Source: Beijerinckiaceae bacterium
GTDB lineage: Bacteria > Pseudomonadota > Alphaproteobacteria > Rhizobiales > Beijerinckiaceae
Assembly: GCA_004564215.1 (NCBI GenBank)
Contig: CP024846.1
Span: forward strand, 1,488,001-1,552,000
DNA length: 64,000 bases
Reading direction: 5' to 3'
The notes under the pieces: generated by a model
Seen by the model: only the letters and a program-made list of their open reading frames with translations
Databases searched by the model: none
What the model was told of the DNA's origin: nothing
Translations under genes and position numbers: made by a program
In this document: piece by piece, positions 1 to 9,432 of the stretch
How positions within the stretch are numbered: position 1 is the first letter of the stretch
How the letters are laid out: each line of letters begins with the position of its first letter

Positions 1-68
1 CCTTCGAAATTGCTCCCGAGGGCGACGCCGCGGGCACCAAGCTCCAAAGCCTGTCCTTCAAGAAGTAA
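1..68 (+). CDS. C-terminal end of an unidentified protein (cut by window edge)
   Basis: An open frame enters from the left edge and ends with TAA at 66-68, giving a tail of about 21 residues that ends LQSLSFKK. The next gene, dps, lies on the opposite strand and ends 57 bases away, so the two genes converge. The fragment is too short to assign a family. Confidence 0.4.
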   Translation, partial: FEIAPEGDAAGTKLQSLSFKK

Positions 69-125
69 AGCGGGCTTTCGCTGCGCAACCCATCGGCGCC
101 AAGCCGAAAATTGCGCAGCCACAGC

Positions 126-614
126 TCACGCAACCTCTTGGAGATGGGCTTCCAGGAACCAAAGCGACTTGTCGAGGGCGCGCGAAAACGCCGTCAAAAT
201 ATCCGCTGTGTCCGCATCGCCTGCCTCGTCGGTCGCCGCGATCCCGGCGCGAACCGAATTCGCGACCGTGCCAAAGTGCTCGATCAGCGCCGCGATGTGA
301 TCCTTGATCTTGTAAATATCTGTCGGATAGGGCTTGAGCGAGGTCTTGTTCGCCACCACTTGCGAAGTGCCAAGCGCGGTTCCGCCCAGTTGCACAACGC
401 GCTCGGCCATGGTGTCCACATGGTCGTCGATCTCGGTGCGGAACGAATCGAGCATTTCATGCACCGCGATGAATTGAATGCCCTTAAGGTTCCAATGCGC
501 CTGTTTGGTAAGCAAAGCCAAATCGATGGCGTCGGCTAAGCGGGCATTCAACAGATCGATGGAAACCGCTTTTGCATTCGACTTCACATCGTTCAGCGTT
601 TTATGCAACTTCAT
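126..614 (-). CDS. dps: Dps-family ferritin-like DNA-protection protein
   Basis: The 162-residue product has the length and pattern of Dps, the dodecameric mini-ferritin that oxidises and stores iron and protects DNA under starvation and peroxide stress. The ferroxidase signature is visible near residues 36-60: KQAHWNLKG, then FIAVHEMLD and RTEIDDHVD, supplying the intersubunit His, Asp and Glu ligands. Later helices (AERVVQLGG, SLWFLEAHL) also match the family. The ATG at 614 is preferred over an in-frame TTG at 620 because GGAG lies nine bases upstream. The promoter must lie in 615-915, shared with topA on the other strand. No operator for an iron or peroxide regulator could be identified there. 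Confidence 0.93.
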   Translation of the reverse strand: MKLHKTLNDVKSNAKAVSIDLLNARLADAIDLALLTKQAHWNLKGIQFIAVHEMLDSFRTEIDDHVDTMAERVVQLGGTALGTSQVVANKTSLKPYPTDIYKIKDHIAALIEHFGTVANSVRAGIAATDEAGDADTADILTAFSRALDKSLWFLEAHLQEVA

Positions 615-915
615 AAGCAAATACTCCGCTTTTCTGGTGGATTCTTCAGTTTAGCAAGCTTGCCTGCGGTATTTTGGCGCACTGAGACTTGGCAATTGCT
701 AAACTTAGCTTTAGTAAATGCGCGCCGAAACGAAAAGGTTCATCAGGTCCAGCATTTTTGACGGGATTTGACTATGATCCCGCGCTCCCCCATCCTCCGG
801 CGCATCGATTTCGGCCAAGCTCCGGCTCGGATCCCCTAGCGCGAGCGGTACCAGATCAATTTGAAATTAATAAAATACCGGCTGTTGCGCCGCTGGGAAC
901 AGATAGGACCTATGC

Positions 916-3771
916 ATGAATGTCGTCATCGTCGAGTCGCCGGCGAAGGCCAAAACGATCGGCAAGTATCTGGGAAAGGGCTATGAGGTCTATGCCTCCT
1001 ATGGCCATGTTCGGGATTTGCCGGCCAAGGATGGTTCGGTGGATCCGGACGCGGATTTCGCCATGCTCTGGGATGTCGATTCCCAGTCGGCAAAACGGCT
1101 GGCGGAGATCGCCAAGGCCGTCAAGAGCGCCGACCGAATTATCCTCGCGACCGACCCGGACCGTGAAGGGGAAGCGATTTCCTGGCACGTCCTCGAGATT
1201 TTAAAGGCCAAAAAAGTCCTCGGCACCAAGCCGGTCGAACGGGTGGTCTTCAACGCGATCACCAAATCGGCGATTCTCGATGCCATTCGCAATCCCCGCC
1301 AGATCGACGAGGCGTTGGTCGATGCCTATCTGGCGCGGCGCGCCCTTGATTATCTTGTCGGTTTCAATCTCTCGCCGGTGCTGTGGCGGAAATTGCCCGG
1401 CGCCCGCTCCGCCGGCCGGGTTCAATCCGTGGCCTTGCGCCTTGTCTGCGACCGCGAACTCGAGATCGAAAAATTCGTTTCGCGGGAATATTGGTCGATC
1501 CTCGCCCATCTGAAAACCGGCGCCGGGGCCCCCTTCGTCGCCCGCCTCATCGGCGCCGACGGGCAGAAGATTGCGCGCCTCGATATCGGCTCGGGGGGCG
1601 AGGCGGAGGCCTTCAAAGCCGAGCTGGAGGCTGCCAAATTCTCGGTGGCCCGCATCGAGGCGAAGCCCGCCAAGCGGCACCCGGCGCCGCCCTTCACCAC
1701 CTCAACCCTGCAGCAGGAGGCCTCGCGCAAATTGGGATTTGCTCCCGCCCGAACCATGCAACTCGCCCAGCGGCTTTACGAGGGCGCCGACATCGGCGGC
1801 GAAACGGTTGGCCTCATTACCTATATGCGGACCGACGGCGTCGACCTCGCCCCGGAAGCGATCACCAGCGCGCGCAGTGTCATCGGCAAGGAGTTCGGCG
1901 CGAACTACGTCCCCAAGGCGCCGCGCAAATATACGGTGAAAGCCAAGAATGCGCAGGAAGCGCATGAAGCCGTTCGCCCGACAGACCCGGCAAGGTTGCC
2001 GAAGCATGTCGCGCGAAGCCTCGAACCGGATCAACTGCGGCTTTACGAACTGATCTGGACACGCACCATTGCGAGCCAGATGGAATCCGCCGAGCTGGAA
2101 CGCACCACGGTCGATATTCTCGCGGAAGCTGGAGCCCGCAAAATCGACCTGCGGGCGACCGGCCAGGTCATTCGCTTCGACGGCTTCCTGAAACTCTATC
2201 AGGAGGGGCGCGACGACGATGACGACGATGAAAGCGGCCGGCTGCCCGAGATGCACGAGGGCGAGGCCCTCGCCAAGGAAAGAATAGAGGCGAGCCAGCA
2301 TTTTACCGAGCCGCCGCCGCGCTTCACCGAGGCGACCCTCATCAAACAGATGGAGGAGCTCGGCATAGGCCGACCTTCGACCTATGCTTCGACCCTCGCG
2401 GTTCTGCGTGAACGCGATTATGTGCGGCTCGAAAAGAAGCGGCTGTTTCCCGAAGACAAGGGCCGCCTCGTCACGGCCTTTCTGGAGAGCTTTTTCACCC
2501 GCTATGTCGGCTATGATTTTACCGCCGACCTCGAAGAGAAGCTCGACCTTGTGTCCAACCATGAGTTGGACTGGAAACAGGTCTTGCGCGATTTCTGGAC
2601 CGATTTTTCGGGCGCGCTCGCGGGCACCAAGGATCTGCGAACAACTCAGGTCCTGGATAGTCTCAACGAACTCCTCGGCCCGCATATTTTTCCGGCCAAG
2701 GAAGACGGCTCGAACCCACGCGCCTGCCCCTCCTGCGGCGCCGGCCAGCTTTCGCTCAAACTCGGCAAATTCGGAGCCTTCATCGGCTGCTCCAACTATC
2801 CCGAATGCAAATTCACCCGCACCTTGGCAAATACCGAGGCCAGCGACCTGCCTGAGGGGGATCGCCCGGGGGTCAAGGTTCTCGGCGAAGACCCGCAGAC
2901 GGGGGAAGAAATTTCGCTCCGCGATGGGCGTTTCGGCGCCTATGTGCAGCAAGGCGAAGGCGAAAAGCCGAAGCGCTCTTCCCTGCCCAAAAGCGTCAGT
3001 CCCGGCGACGTGACCCTGGAGCTGGCCCTCGGGCTGCTGTCGCTTCCCCGCGAGGTCGCCAAACACCCCGAGACCAAAGAGCCGATCCTGGCCGGCATGG
3101 GCCGCTACGGTCCCTATGTCCAACATGGCAAGACCTACGCAAGCATCGGCAAGGACGAAGATATCCTCGCCATCGGCGGCAACCGGGCGATCGATCTCAT
3201 CGTCGCCAAGGAAAGCGGCTTGACCGGTCGACGGTTCGGCGCCGCCGCGACCGCGCCCTCGCGGGTGCTCGGGGAGCATCCGACGGGGGGCGACGTGGTC
3301 GTCAAGGCCGGTCGCTATGGCCCTTATGTCAATCACGGCAAAATCAACGCGACCTTGTCCCGCGATGCCGACCCCACCACATTGACCTTGGAAGAAGCGC
3401 TCGCGCTTCTCGCCGCGAAAGCCGACGGCGGAACGGATCGCAAAGGTGCCGTTCAGGGTCGTCTTCTCGGGGAGCATCCTGCGGGCGGGCCCATCACCGT
3501 CCGGACAGGACGCTTCGGTCCTTATGTGAATTACGGTAGGATCAACGCGACCCTGAAAAACGATCTTTCCCCGGATGCGATCACGATCGAGGAAGCTATC
3601 CGCCTGATCGAGGACAAGGAGAGCGCGGGAGGCGGTTCGAGGTCCCCCAAAAGATCATCCAAAGCGCCTTCGGCCAAGAAAGCGGCTCCGGCCAGAGCAG
3701 CCAAGAAAGCCGCGCCGGCAGCAGCCGCCAAGGCGCCGGCTCCGAAATCGAAAAAGGCTAAGCGAGCGTGA
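916..3771 (+). CDS. topA: DNA topoisomerase I
   Basis: This type IA topoisomerase relaxes negative supercoils by transient cleavage of one strand. The Toprim domain starts at the N-terminus (VIVESPAKAKTIGKYLG), with the acidic DPDREGEAISWH motif near residue 80. The catalytic tyrosine is Tyr303 in the ITYMRTDG motif. A four-cysteine zinc finger begins at Cys604, followed by several topoisomerase C-terminal repeats (RYGPYV, RFGPYVN) and a Lys/Ala-rich tail. An Asp-rich stretch sits near residue 435. At 951 residues it is a normal length for alphaproteobacteria. The stop codon overlaps the GTG start of rnr by four bases, so the two genes are translationally coupled. Confidence 0.97.
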   Translation: MNVVIVESPAKAKTIGKYLGKGYEVYASYGHVRDLPAKDGSVDPDADFAMLWDVDSQSAKRLAEIAKAVKSADRIILATDPDREGEAISWHVLEILKAKKVLGTKPVERVVFNAITKSAILDAIRNPRQIDEALVDAYLARRALDYLVGFNLSPVLWRKLPGARSAGRVQSVALRLVCDRELEIEKFVSREYWSILAHLKTGAGAPFVARLIGADGQKIARLDIGSGGEAEAFKAELEAAKFSVARIEAKPAKRHPAPPFTTSTLQQEASRKLGFAPARTMQLAQRLYEGADIGGETVGLITYMRTDGVDLAPEAITSARSVIGKEFGANYVPKAPRKYTVKAKNAQEAHEAVRPTDPARLPKHVARSLEPDQLRLYELIWTRTIASQMESAELERTTVDILAEAGARKIDLRATGQVIRFDGFLKLYQEGRDDDDDDESGRLPEMHEGEALAKERIEASQHFTEPPPRFTEATLIKQMEELGIGRPSTYASTLAVLRERDYVRLEKKRLFPEDKGRLVTAFLESFFTRYVGYDFTADLEEKLDLVSNHELDWKQVLRDFWTDFSGALAGTKDLRTTQVLDSLNELLGPHIFPAKEDGSNPRACPSCGAGQLSLKLGKFGAFIGCSNYPECKFTRTLANTEASDLPEGDRPGVKVLGEDPQTGEEISLRDGRFGAYVQQGEGEKPKRSSLPKSVSPGDVTLELALGLLSLPREVAKHPETKEPILAGMGRYGPYVQHGKTYASIGKDEDILAIGGNRAIDLIVAKESGLTGRRFGAAATAPSRVLGEHPTGGDVVVKAGRYGPYVNHGKINATLSRDADPTTLTLEEALALLAAKADGGTDRKGAVQGRLLGEHPAGGPITVRTGRFGPYVNYGRINATLKNDLSPDAITIEEAIRLIEDKESAGGGSRSPKRSSKAPSAKKAAPARAAKKAAPAAAAKAPAPKSKKAKRA

Positions 3772-6143
3772 AAAAAAACGCGACAGGATCCGGCCTAGAC
3801 GTGGCCGAATCCGCGCAGATCCCGCATCATTCACAGGATGGGGGATTTCCGTCACGTGCGGAAATTCTTGCCTTCATCGCCCGCGAGCGTGAAGCCACGG
3901 GCAATCCGCAAGGCAAGATCAGCAAGCGGGAAATCGCCCGCGCATTCAACATCAAGGGAGAAGACAGGATCGCCCTCAAGCGGCTCTTGAAAGAACTGGA
4001 AGCCGAGGGCGCCATAGAGCGGCGGCGCAAGAGCCTGCATAAGCCCGGACTTTTACCCTCGGTCGTGCTGGCCGATATGCTCGGGCGCGATCGCGACGGC
4101 GAGCTCCTCGCCGTCCCGGCCGAATGGGACACGACCCAGGGTCAGGCGCCGAAGATATTGCTGACGGCAAGCTCCCGCCAGAAGCCGGGGGGTGCGGTCC
4201 CGGGTCCCGGCGATCGCGCCTTGCTGCGCGTTGAATTGGTGCCGGGCGCGGAACCCGGCGAACCAACCTACACCGGGCGCGTCGTGAAGCTTTTGCCGCG
4301 CGCGAAATCCCAGGTTTTGGGGATTTTTCGCGCCGACGCGGGGGGCGGCGGACGCATTGTTCCGATCGACAAGAAAAATTTCCATCGGGGCGAACTGAGC
4401 GTCGGACCGGGCCATGAAGGCACGGCCAACGATGGCGACCTCGTGGCGGTGGAACTTCTGCGGACCGGACGCCTCGGCCTTCCGGCGGCGCGCGTGCGCG
4501 AAAGGCTGGGGGCGCTCGACAATGAAAAGGCGGTGAGCCTGATCGCCATCCACGCTCATCAATTACCCCATGTGTTCCGACCTGAGGTCATCGCCGAGGC
4601 GGACAGCGCGCGACATGCCGGCATGGCACAACGCGAGGATTGGCGGAGGGTGCCGCTCGTCACCATCGATCCGGTGGATGCCAAGGATCACGATGACGCG
4701 GTCCATGCCGAACCCGACCCCGATCCCGGCAATCCCGGCGGCTTTATCTTATGCATCGCCATCGCCGATGTCGCGGCCTACGTGCGGCCGGGGGGGCAGC
4801 TCGATCGCGAAGCCCAGGATCGCGGCAATTCGGTTTATTTCCCGGACCGTGTCGTGCCGATGCTTCCGGAAAGAATTTCCAACGACCTTTGCTCGCTTCG
4901 GCCGAATGAGGATCGCCCCGCCCTCGCCGCCCGGATCGTCATCGCCGCCGACGGCCATAAGCTGCACCATACCTTCCACCGGGTCATGATGCGCTCGGCG
5001 GCGAAACTTTCGTATGCGCAAGTGCAAGCCGCAATCGACGAGAGACCGGACGAAAATACAGCGCCGCTGCTCGCCAATGTTCTCGTTCCGCTTTACGACG
5101 CCTATCGCGCGCTCAAGCACGCGCGGGACAAGCGCGGGCCGCTCGATCTCGATCTGCCGGAACGCAAGATCATTCTGGACACAGAGGGCAAGGTTCAGTC
5201 CGTCGTGACGCCCCCGAGGCTCGATTCGCACCGCCTCATCGAAGAATTCATGATCCTCGCCAATGTCGCCGCCGCGGAAGCGCTCGAAGCCAAGCACCAG
5301 GATTTCATTTACCGTGTTCATGACGAGCCATCGCTCGAAAAGCTCAATAATCTCGCCGAGTTTCTAGCCTCGATCGGGATCAAGCTTGCCAAGGGCCAAG
5401 TTCTTCGTGCGACGCAATTCAACGGTATTCTGGACAAGGTGAGGGGCAGCGAAAACGAGCATCTCGTCAATGAAGTCGTGCTGCGCACCCAAGCGCAAGC
5501 CGAATATGTCATCGAGAACTATGGACATTTCGGTCTCAATCTCCGCCGCTACGCCCATTTCACCTCCCCGATCCGCCGTTATGCCGATCTCATCGTTCAT
5601 CGCGCCCTGATCCTTGCGCTGAATCTGGGATCCGACGGCTTGGCACCTATCGCCAGGGAGCAGTTGGCCGAAATTGCTGCAAAAATTTCCGCCGCCGAAC
5701 GCCGCGCCATGGCGGCGGAACGGGAGACATCGGATCGGCTGATTGCTGCCCATCTTGCCGGCCATATCGGAGCCAGTTTCGAGGGCCGTATCTCGGGCGC
5801 GACCAGCGCCGGGCTGTTTGTCAAGCTGAACGAGACGGGCGCCGATGGCTTCATCCCGGCCTCGATGCTCGGCGATGATTATTTTCGTCATGACCCCGCT
5901 TTGCATGCTCTGATCGGCTCGCGCACCGGCCAAATGCATCGGCTCGGCGACATCGTTACTGTCAGGCTTGTGGAAGCTGCCCCGCTCGCAGGCGCGCTCC
6001 GCTTTGAACTCTTGAGTGAAGTCTCGCCGCGCCAGGTAAGCGGACGCTCAGCCAAAGCCAAGCGATTGCCGCACCGCGACATACGGCCTTCTAGCGGATC
6101 ACGGCGCACACGCCTATCTGGAGGCAAGACTTCAAAAAGGTGA
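3768..6143 (+). CDS. rnr: Ribonuclease R
   Basis: This is a 3'-to-5' exoribonuclease of the RNase II/R family that degrades structured RNA. The 791-residue protein has an N-terminal winged-helix region, cold-shock-like domains, and an RNB catalytic core whose metal-binding motif DPVDAKDHDDAV lies near residue 301. It also carries HFTSPIRRYADL, conserved in this family, and a C-terminal S1 domain (GRISGATSAGLFVKLNE). The tail is basic. Translation starts at a GTG overlapping the topA stop, a pairing common in Rhizobiales. Confidence 0.96.
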   Translation: MKKNATGSGLDVAESAQIPHHSQDGGFPSRAEILAFIAREREATGNPQGKISKREIARAFNIKGEDRIALKRLLKELEAEGAIERRRKSLHKPGLLPSVVLADMLGRDRDGELLAVPAEWDTTQGQAPKILLTASSRQKPGGAVPGPGDRALLRVELVPGAEPGEPTYTGRVVKLLPRAKSQVLGIFRADAGGGGRIVPIDKKNFHRGELSVGPGHEGTANDGDLVAVELLRTGRLGLPAARVRERLGALDNEKAVSLIAIHAHQLPHVFRPEVIAEADSARHAGMAQREDWRRVPLVTIDPVDAKDHDDAVHAEPDPDPGNPGGFILCIAIADVAAYVRPGGQLDREAQDRGNSVYFPDRVVPMLPERISNDLCSLRPNEDRPALAARIVIAADGHKLHHTFHRVMMRSAAKLSYAQVQAAIDERPDENTAPLLANVLVPLYDAYRALKHARDKRGPLDLDLPERKIILDTEGKVQSVVTPPRLDSHRLIEEFMILANVAAAEALEAKHQDFIYRVHDEPSLEKLNNLAEFLASIGIKLAKGQVLRATQFNGILDKVRGSENEHLVNEVVLRTQAQAEYVIENYGHFGLNLRRYAHFTSPIRRYADLIVHRALILALNLGSDGLAPIAREQLAEIAAKISAAERRAMAAERETSDRLIAAHLAGHIGASFEGRISGATSAGLFVKLNETGADGFIPASMLGDDYFRHDPALHALIGSRTGQMHRLGDIVTVRLVEAAPLAGALRFELLSEVSPRQVSGRSAKAKRLPHRDIRPSSGSRRTRLSGGKTSKR

Positions 6144-6218
6144 ATGTTGCAACGGTTGCACAGCTAGGCTAGCCAAAGTTCATTGCCGCGCGGCCTTCAG
6201 CTGGTGAGGATTGAGTTC

Positions 6219-6623
6219 ATGGCAGACGACGGCCTCGTCACCATCCACAGCATGCGTTCGGCGCAAGACACAATAGAAGGCGTCGAAGCGGCCGTGAAAG
6301 CCAAGGGAGCGACCCTCTTCGCCAAGATCGATCACGCGGCCGGAGCCACCGAGGCCGGCGCCACATTGCGCCCGACCACGCTGATGATTTTCGGCAACGC
6401 GCCCGCCGGCACGCCACTCATGAAATCGAACCAGCGCATCGGCATCGACCTGCCGCTGAAGATGCTCGTTTGGAAAGACAGCGAAGGCAAAGTCTGGCTG
6501 ACCTACGACGATCCAGCTTGGATCGCGAGACGGCACGGCATCGACGCCCAATTCGAACCCGTCGTGCACGCCATGTCGGCAACGCTTAGCGAAATTGCAC
6601 AGGATGCGGCCGGGGTGGGTTAG
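6219..6623 (+). CDS. DUF302 domain protein
   Basis: The 134-residue product matches the DUF302 fold: GLVTIHSMRSAQDTIEGVE at the start, then AKIDHAAGATEAG, LMIFGNAPAGTPLM and LPLKMLVWKD, ending with WIARRHGI. The biochemical role of the family is not established. The ATG at 6219 is chosen over an upstream TTG at 6183 because GTGAGGA lies about eight bases before it. There is no signal peptide with this start, so a cytoplasmic location is likely. Confidence 0.85.
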   Translation: MADDGLVTIHSMRSAQDTIEGVEAAVKAKGATLFAKIDHAAGATEAGATLRPTTLMIFGNAPAGTPLMKSNQRIGIDLPLKMLVWKDSEGKVWLTYDDPAWIARRHGIDAQFEPVVHAMSATLSEIAQDAAGVG

Positions 6624-6657
6624 GACAATTCCCGATGATCAAGACAGAGAGGAAGAA

Positions 6658-7128
6658 ATGATGGAGTCGCCGGCGATCGATGTCCCCCCCTTTGCGCCCA
6701 CGTCGCCCCGCGCCCCGCGCGATAAGGGTGCTCCCCGCAACGCATGGCAGGCAATTCGCCACGGCTTGCGCGGACATTGTCCCAATTGCACCGAAGGTAA
6801 AATTTTTCGTTCCTATCTGAAGGTCAATGACACCTGCCCGACGTGTGGCGAGGAATTGTTTCATCAGCGGGCCGATGACGCCCCGCCCTATATGACGATC
6901 TTCGTGGTCGGCCACATCGTGGGTGCATTCATGATCCTCGTCGAGAAATTCTGGCCGGATGCGCCGATGTGGCTCCACGCGATGGTTTGGCCGACCATAA
7001 CCCTCATCCTCTCGCTGTGGTTTTTGCCGATCATCAAGGGTGGTCTCATCGCTCATCAATGGGCCCTGCGGATGCACGGTTTCGAAACGGCACCCGGCGC
7101 TACGATCGGCCAAAGCCCCTCCAAGTGA
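6658..7128 (+). CDS. DUF983 family zinc-ribbon membrane protein
   Basis: The 156-residue protein carries two Cys pairs typical of DUF983 (GHCPNCTEGKIF and DTCPTCGEEL), followed by two hydrophobic helices (residues about 80-102 and 108-130). It is probably an inner-membrane protein with a cytoplasmic zinc ribbon; the function is unknown. The start at 6658 follows GAGGAAGAA directly and is better than an upstream ATG at 6595. The stop overlaps the GTG start of the next gene, so the two are coupled. Confidence 0.88.
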   Translation: MMESPAIDVPPFAPTSPRAPRDKGAPRNAWQAIRHGLRGHCPNCTEGKIFRSYLKVNDTCPTCGEELFHQRADDAPPYMTIFVVGHIVGAFMILVEKFWPDAPMWLHAMVWPTITLILSLWFLPIIKGGLIAHQWALRMHGFETAPGATIGQSPSK

Positions 7129-8303
7129 CGCCTCAGAGTCTTCCGGCCGCGGGTCTTGCCAAGGGCAAAATCATCCCTGCGTTGGCGTCGGCGATTGCCA
7201 CCGTCACGATCGTCGGCGTCGGCCTGTCGCTGACCATGCCTTTGCTCGCGCTGCGGCTGGAACAGCAAGGCTATAGCGCCCGCGCCATCGGGCTGAACCC
7301 GGTTGCCGGCGGCATCGCGATCCTGGCCGGCGCCGCCTTCGTTCCGGCCATGGCCCGGCGCATCGGCGTCAAGCCCTTGCTGCTACTGGCGCTTTTGGTC
7401 GGAGCTCTTAGCCTCCTGAGCTTTGCGCTGACCAATAATTATTGGATATGGCTGGTCATTCGCGCCGTGTTCGGCGCCGCCCTCAGCGTGCTTTTCGTGA
7501 CCAGCGAATATTGGATCAATACGGTCGCGCCACCTGAGCGGCGCGGCTTTGTCCTGGGCTTCTACGTAACCAGCCTCGCCGCGGGGTTTGCCGCCGGTCC
7601 TTTGTTCCTGGTGTTTGTCGGCACCGCGGGCGCCACGCCGTTCCTGGCGGCAATTGCCCTTTTCGCGCTCGCGGCCCTGCCAATCCTGCTGTGGAGCGGC
7701 AGGGCGCCGGAGATCAAAAGCGCGGCGCATGTGCCGGTGTTCGGTTTTCTGACCAGCGTTCCCATCGCAACCCTCGCCGGGCTTCTGCATGGCGCAATCG
7801 AGACCGCGAGCCTCGGCCTGTTGCCGGTCTATGCCCTTCGCGCCGGGCTCACCGCCGAAATCGGCGCCATTTTCGTGACCCTGTTCGCCCTGGGCAATGT
7901 GTTCTTCCAACTGCCGATTGGCTATGTTTCGGATTTGATGGATAGAAGTAAGCTATTGTTGGCTCTCGGCCTTTTTGGATTTTGCGGGGCTTTGGCCCTG
8001 GCCCTGATCGGCCCTTCCTATTTTGTTCTGTTTTGCTGCCTCCTGACGCTCTGGGGCGGCATTGTCGGCAGCCTTTATGCCGTCGGTCTCGCCCATCTTG
8101 GCTCGCGTTTTCAGGGGGCCGAACTCGCCAGCGCCAATGCCGCCTTCATCATGCTCTACTCGCTGGGGATGCTGACCGGTCCGCCGATTGCCGGTTTCGG
8201 CATGGATTTCATTGTTCCGAACGGGTTTTTCTTCTCGATCGCTGCCATGCTCGGGCTCTATCTTAGTCTGGTTTGGCGGCGTCGACCTCGTAGGCTTTCT
8301 TGA
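7125..8303 (+). CDS. Major facilitator superfamily transporter
   Basis: About 392 residues with roughly twelve hydrophobic segments, including a first helix near residues 17-40 and an ARRIGVKPLL loop like the MFS loop between helices 2 and 3. The N-terminal half has the layout of YcaD/sugar-efflux-type carriers (RAVFGAALSVLFVTSEYW). The substrate cannot be read from the sequence. The GTG at 7125 overlaps the DUF983 stop (GTGA), which makes it a better start than the track-like longer frame running back into that gene. Confidence 0.88.
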   Translation: MTPQSLPAAGLAKGKIIPALASAIATVTIVGVGLSLTMPLLALRLEQQGYSARAIGLNPVAGGIAILAGAAFVPAMARRIGVKPLLLLALLVGALSLLSFALTNNYWIWLVIRAVFGAALSVLFVTSEYWINTVAPPERRGFVLGFYVTSLAAGFAAGPLFLVFVGTAGATPFLAAIALFALAALPILLWSGRAPEIKSAAHVPVFGFLTSVPIATLAGLLHGAIETASLGLLPVYALRAGLTAEIGAIFVTLFALGNVFFQLPIGYVSDLMDRSKLLLALGLFGFCGALALALIGPSYFVLFCCLLTLWGGIVGSLYAVGLAHLGSRFQGAELASANAAFIMLYSLGMLTGPPIAGFGMDFIVPNGFFFSIAAMLGLYLSLVWRRRPRRLS

Positions 8304-8394
8304 CAAGCCGGGCGCGATCCGTATGGTCGCGGCTTCACAATCCCCGAGCAGTCGGATGATCGCGCGCCTTGCGCCGCATTGAAGGAACACACCA

Positions 8395-8562
8395 ATGGCC
8401 AAGGCCGCTATGATCAAGATCAAGCTTCTGTCCACGGCGGACACGGGCTATTTTTACGTGACCAAGAAGAATGCCCGCACCAAGACGGAAAAGCTGACGT
8501 TCAAGAAATATGATCCGGTCGTCCGCAAGCACGTCGAATTCAAGGAAACCAAGATTAAGTAA
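8395..8562 (+). CDS. rpmG: 50S ribosomal protein L33
   Basis: A 55-residue basic protein starting [13 protein letters not shown] and containing [23 protein letters not shown], the typical L33 sequence of alphaproteobacteria; it ends VEFKETKIK. It lacks the cysteine pairs of zinc-binding L33, so it is the zinc-free form. GAAGGAACAC upstream provides the ribosome binding site. The gene lies 91 bases after the MFS gene and is followed by an AT-rich inverted repeat (8569-8596) that might act as a weak terminator. Confidence 0.97.
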   Translation: MAKAAMIKIKLLSTADTGYFYVTKKNARTKTEKLTFKKYDPVVRKHVEFKETKIK

Positions 8563-8716
8563 CCGTCGAAAAATAGCGGAAACTTCGAACTATTTTACTC
8601 GACTTCGATAACAGCCAACCTCAACACGATGCAGAAGAAATTCGTCTGACGTGAACGCGAAGCACGATTGCGGATAATAGCTGCTGGAGCGTGCGAAGCC
8701 GAAGGTCTATCGGACT

Positions 8717-9319
8717 TTATGGTGGCCCTGCGCCATTCCATAAAATTTTTGCTCCTAATGAAACTGCCTGTCGCAGACTATGAAATTGATTTCTGCTTAA
8801 TTGAGCAGGGACCATTAAGAGAAAATATTGAGTCGATCTCATTCCGGCTTGGACTTCTCCTAGAAAATGTTCGTCTGGTTTAATGTAAAGCGCTTGAGTG
8901 CCGATTCGAAAATCGTAGGGAAGACTAACTTGGATATCCGTCCAATCCATGATGTCGCCATCGCCCCTGTAATGCATGACTATCGCCACCAGTTTTTCGG
9001 TTGACCTTAGCTCTGAGCCCGAAACTACGATTTGCAATGTTTTGAAATCCGGACTGGCTAGGCCCCAGGCATTTATTCCCACGCCTATTTTTTCTAGTTT
9101 CCAATTTTGCCAAGTGGTGAGGCCCCACGGCACCCAAGCCAAAACGGTAATTATTGAGAGCGCAATAATGGAGGGTGACCGCCACCACGCCATTACTGGC
9201 GATTGGGGTGCGCCTTTTAATGAGTCCGCTTTCATGAGCTTGATCTGCTTGCGCTGGAGAAACGCGCTATATGATGCAACGCAGATAGCCAGAATCGCGA
9301 GTGTGAGCTGATAATCCAT
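8717..9319 (-). CDS. Hypothetical membrane-anchored protein
   Basis: About 200 residues from the ATG at 9319 (a longer frame reaches 9391). The first 22 residues form one hydrophobic segment, followed by a basic stretch (QRKQIKLMK) and a second helix near residues 49-68. The remainder looks like a soluble domain of beta strands. I do not recognise a family. The base composition is visibly poorer in G+C than recO next to it, which suggests acquisition. It converges with rpmG and lies downstream of recO on the same strand. Confidence 0.6.
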   Translation of the reverse strand: MDYQLTLAILAICVASYSAFLQRKQIKLMKADSLKGAPQSPVMAWWRSPSIIALSIITVLAWVPWGLTTWQNWKLEKIGVGINAWGLASPDFKTLQIVVSGSELRSTEKLVAIVMHYRGDGDIMDWTDIQVSLPYDFRIGTQALYIKPDEHFLGEVQAGMRSTQYFLLMVPAQLSRNQFHSLRQAVSLGAKILWNGAGPP

Positions 9320-9432
9320 TGTCAAATAATACCATGGTAATTTTTGCCAAACATACCTCGGCATAGACGATTTTAACCACTGGAACTGCAACGCTCACGC
9401 CAATTGCTGCAATATCTAATTTAGGATCGACT

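Noticed and set aside
1702-3477. Long open frame on the minus strand within topA
   Set aside because: It is a shadow of topA codon bias in GC-rich DNA; topA has complete motifs on the plus strand and the antisense product matches nothing.
6969-7124. N-terminal extension of the MFS gene into the DUF983 gene
   Set aside because: It overlaps DUF983 completely; the GTG at 7125 with stop overlap is the natural start.
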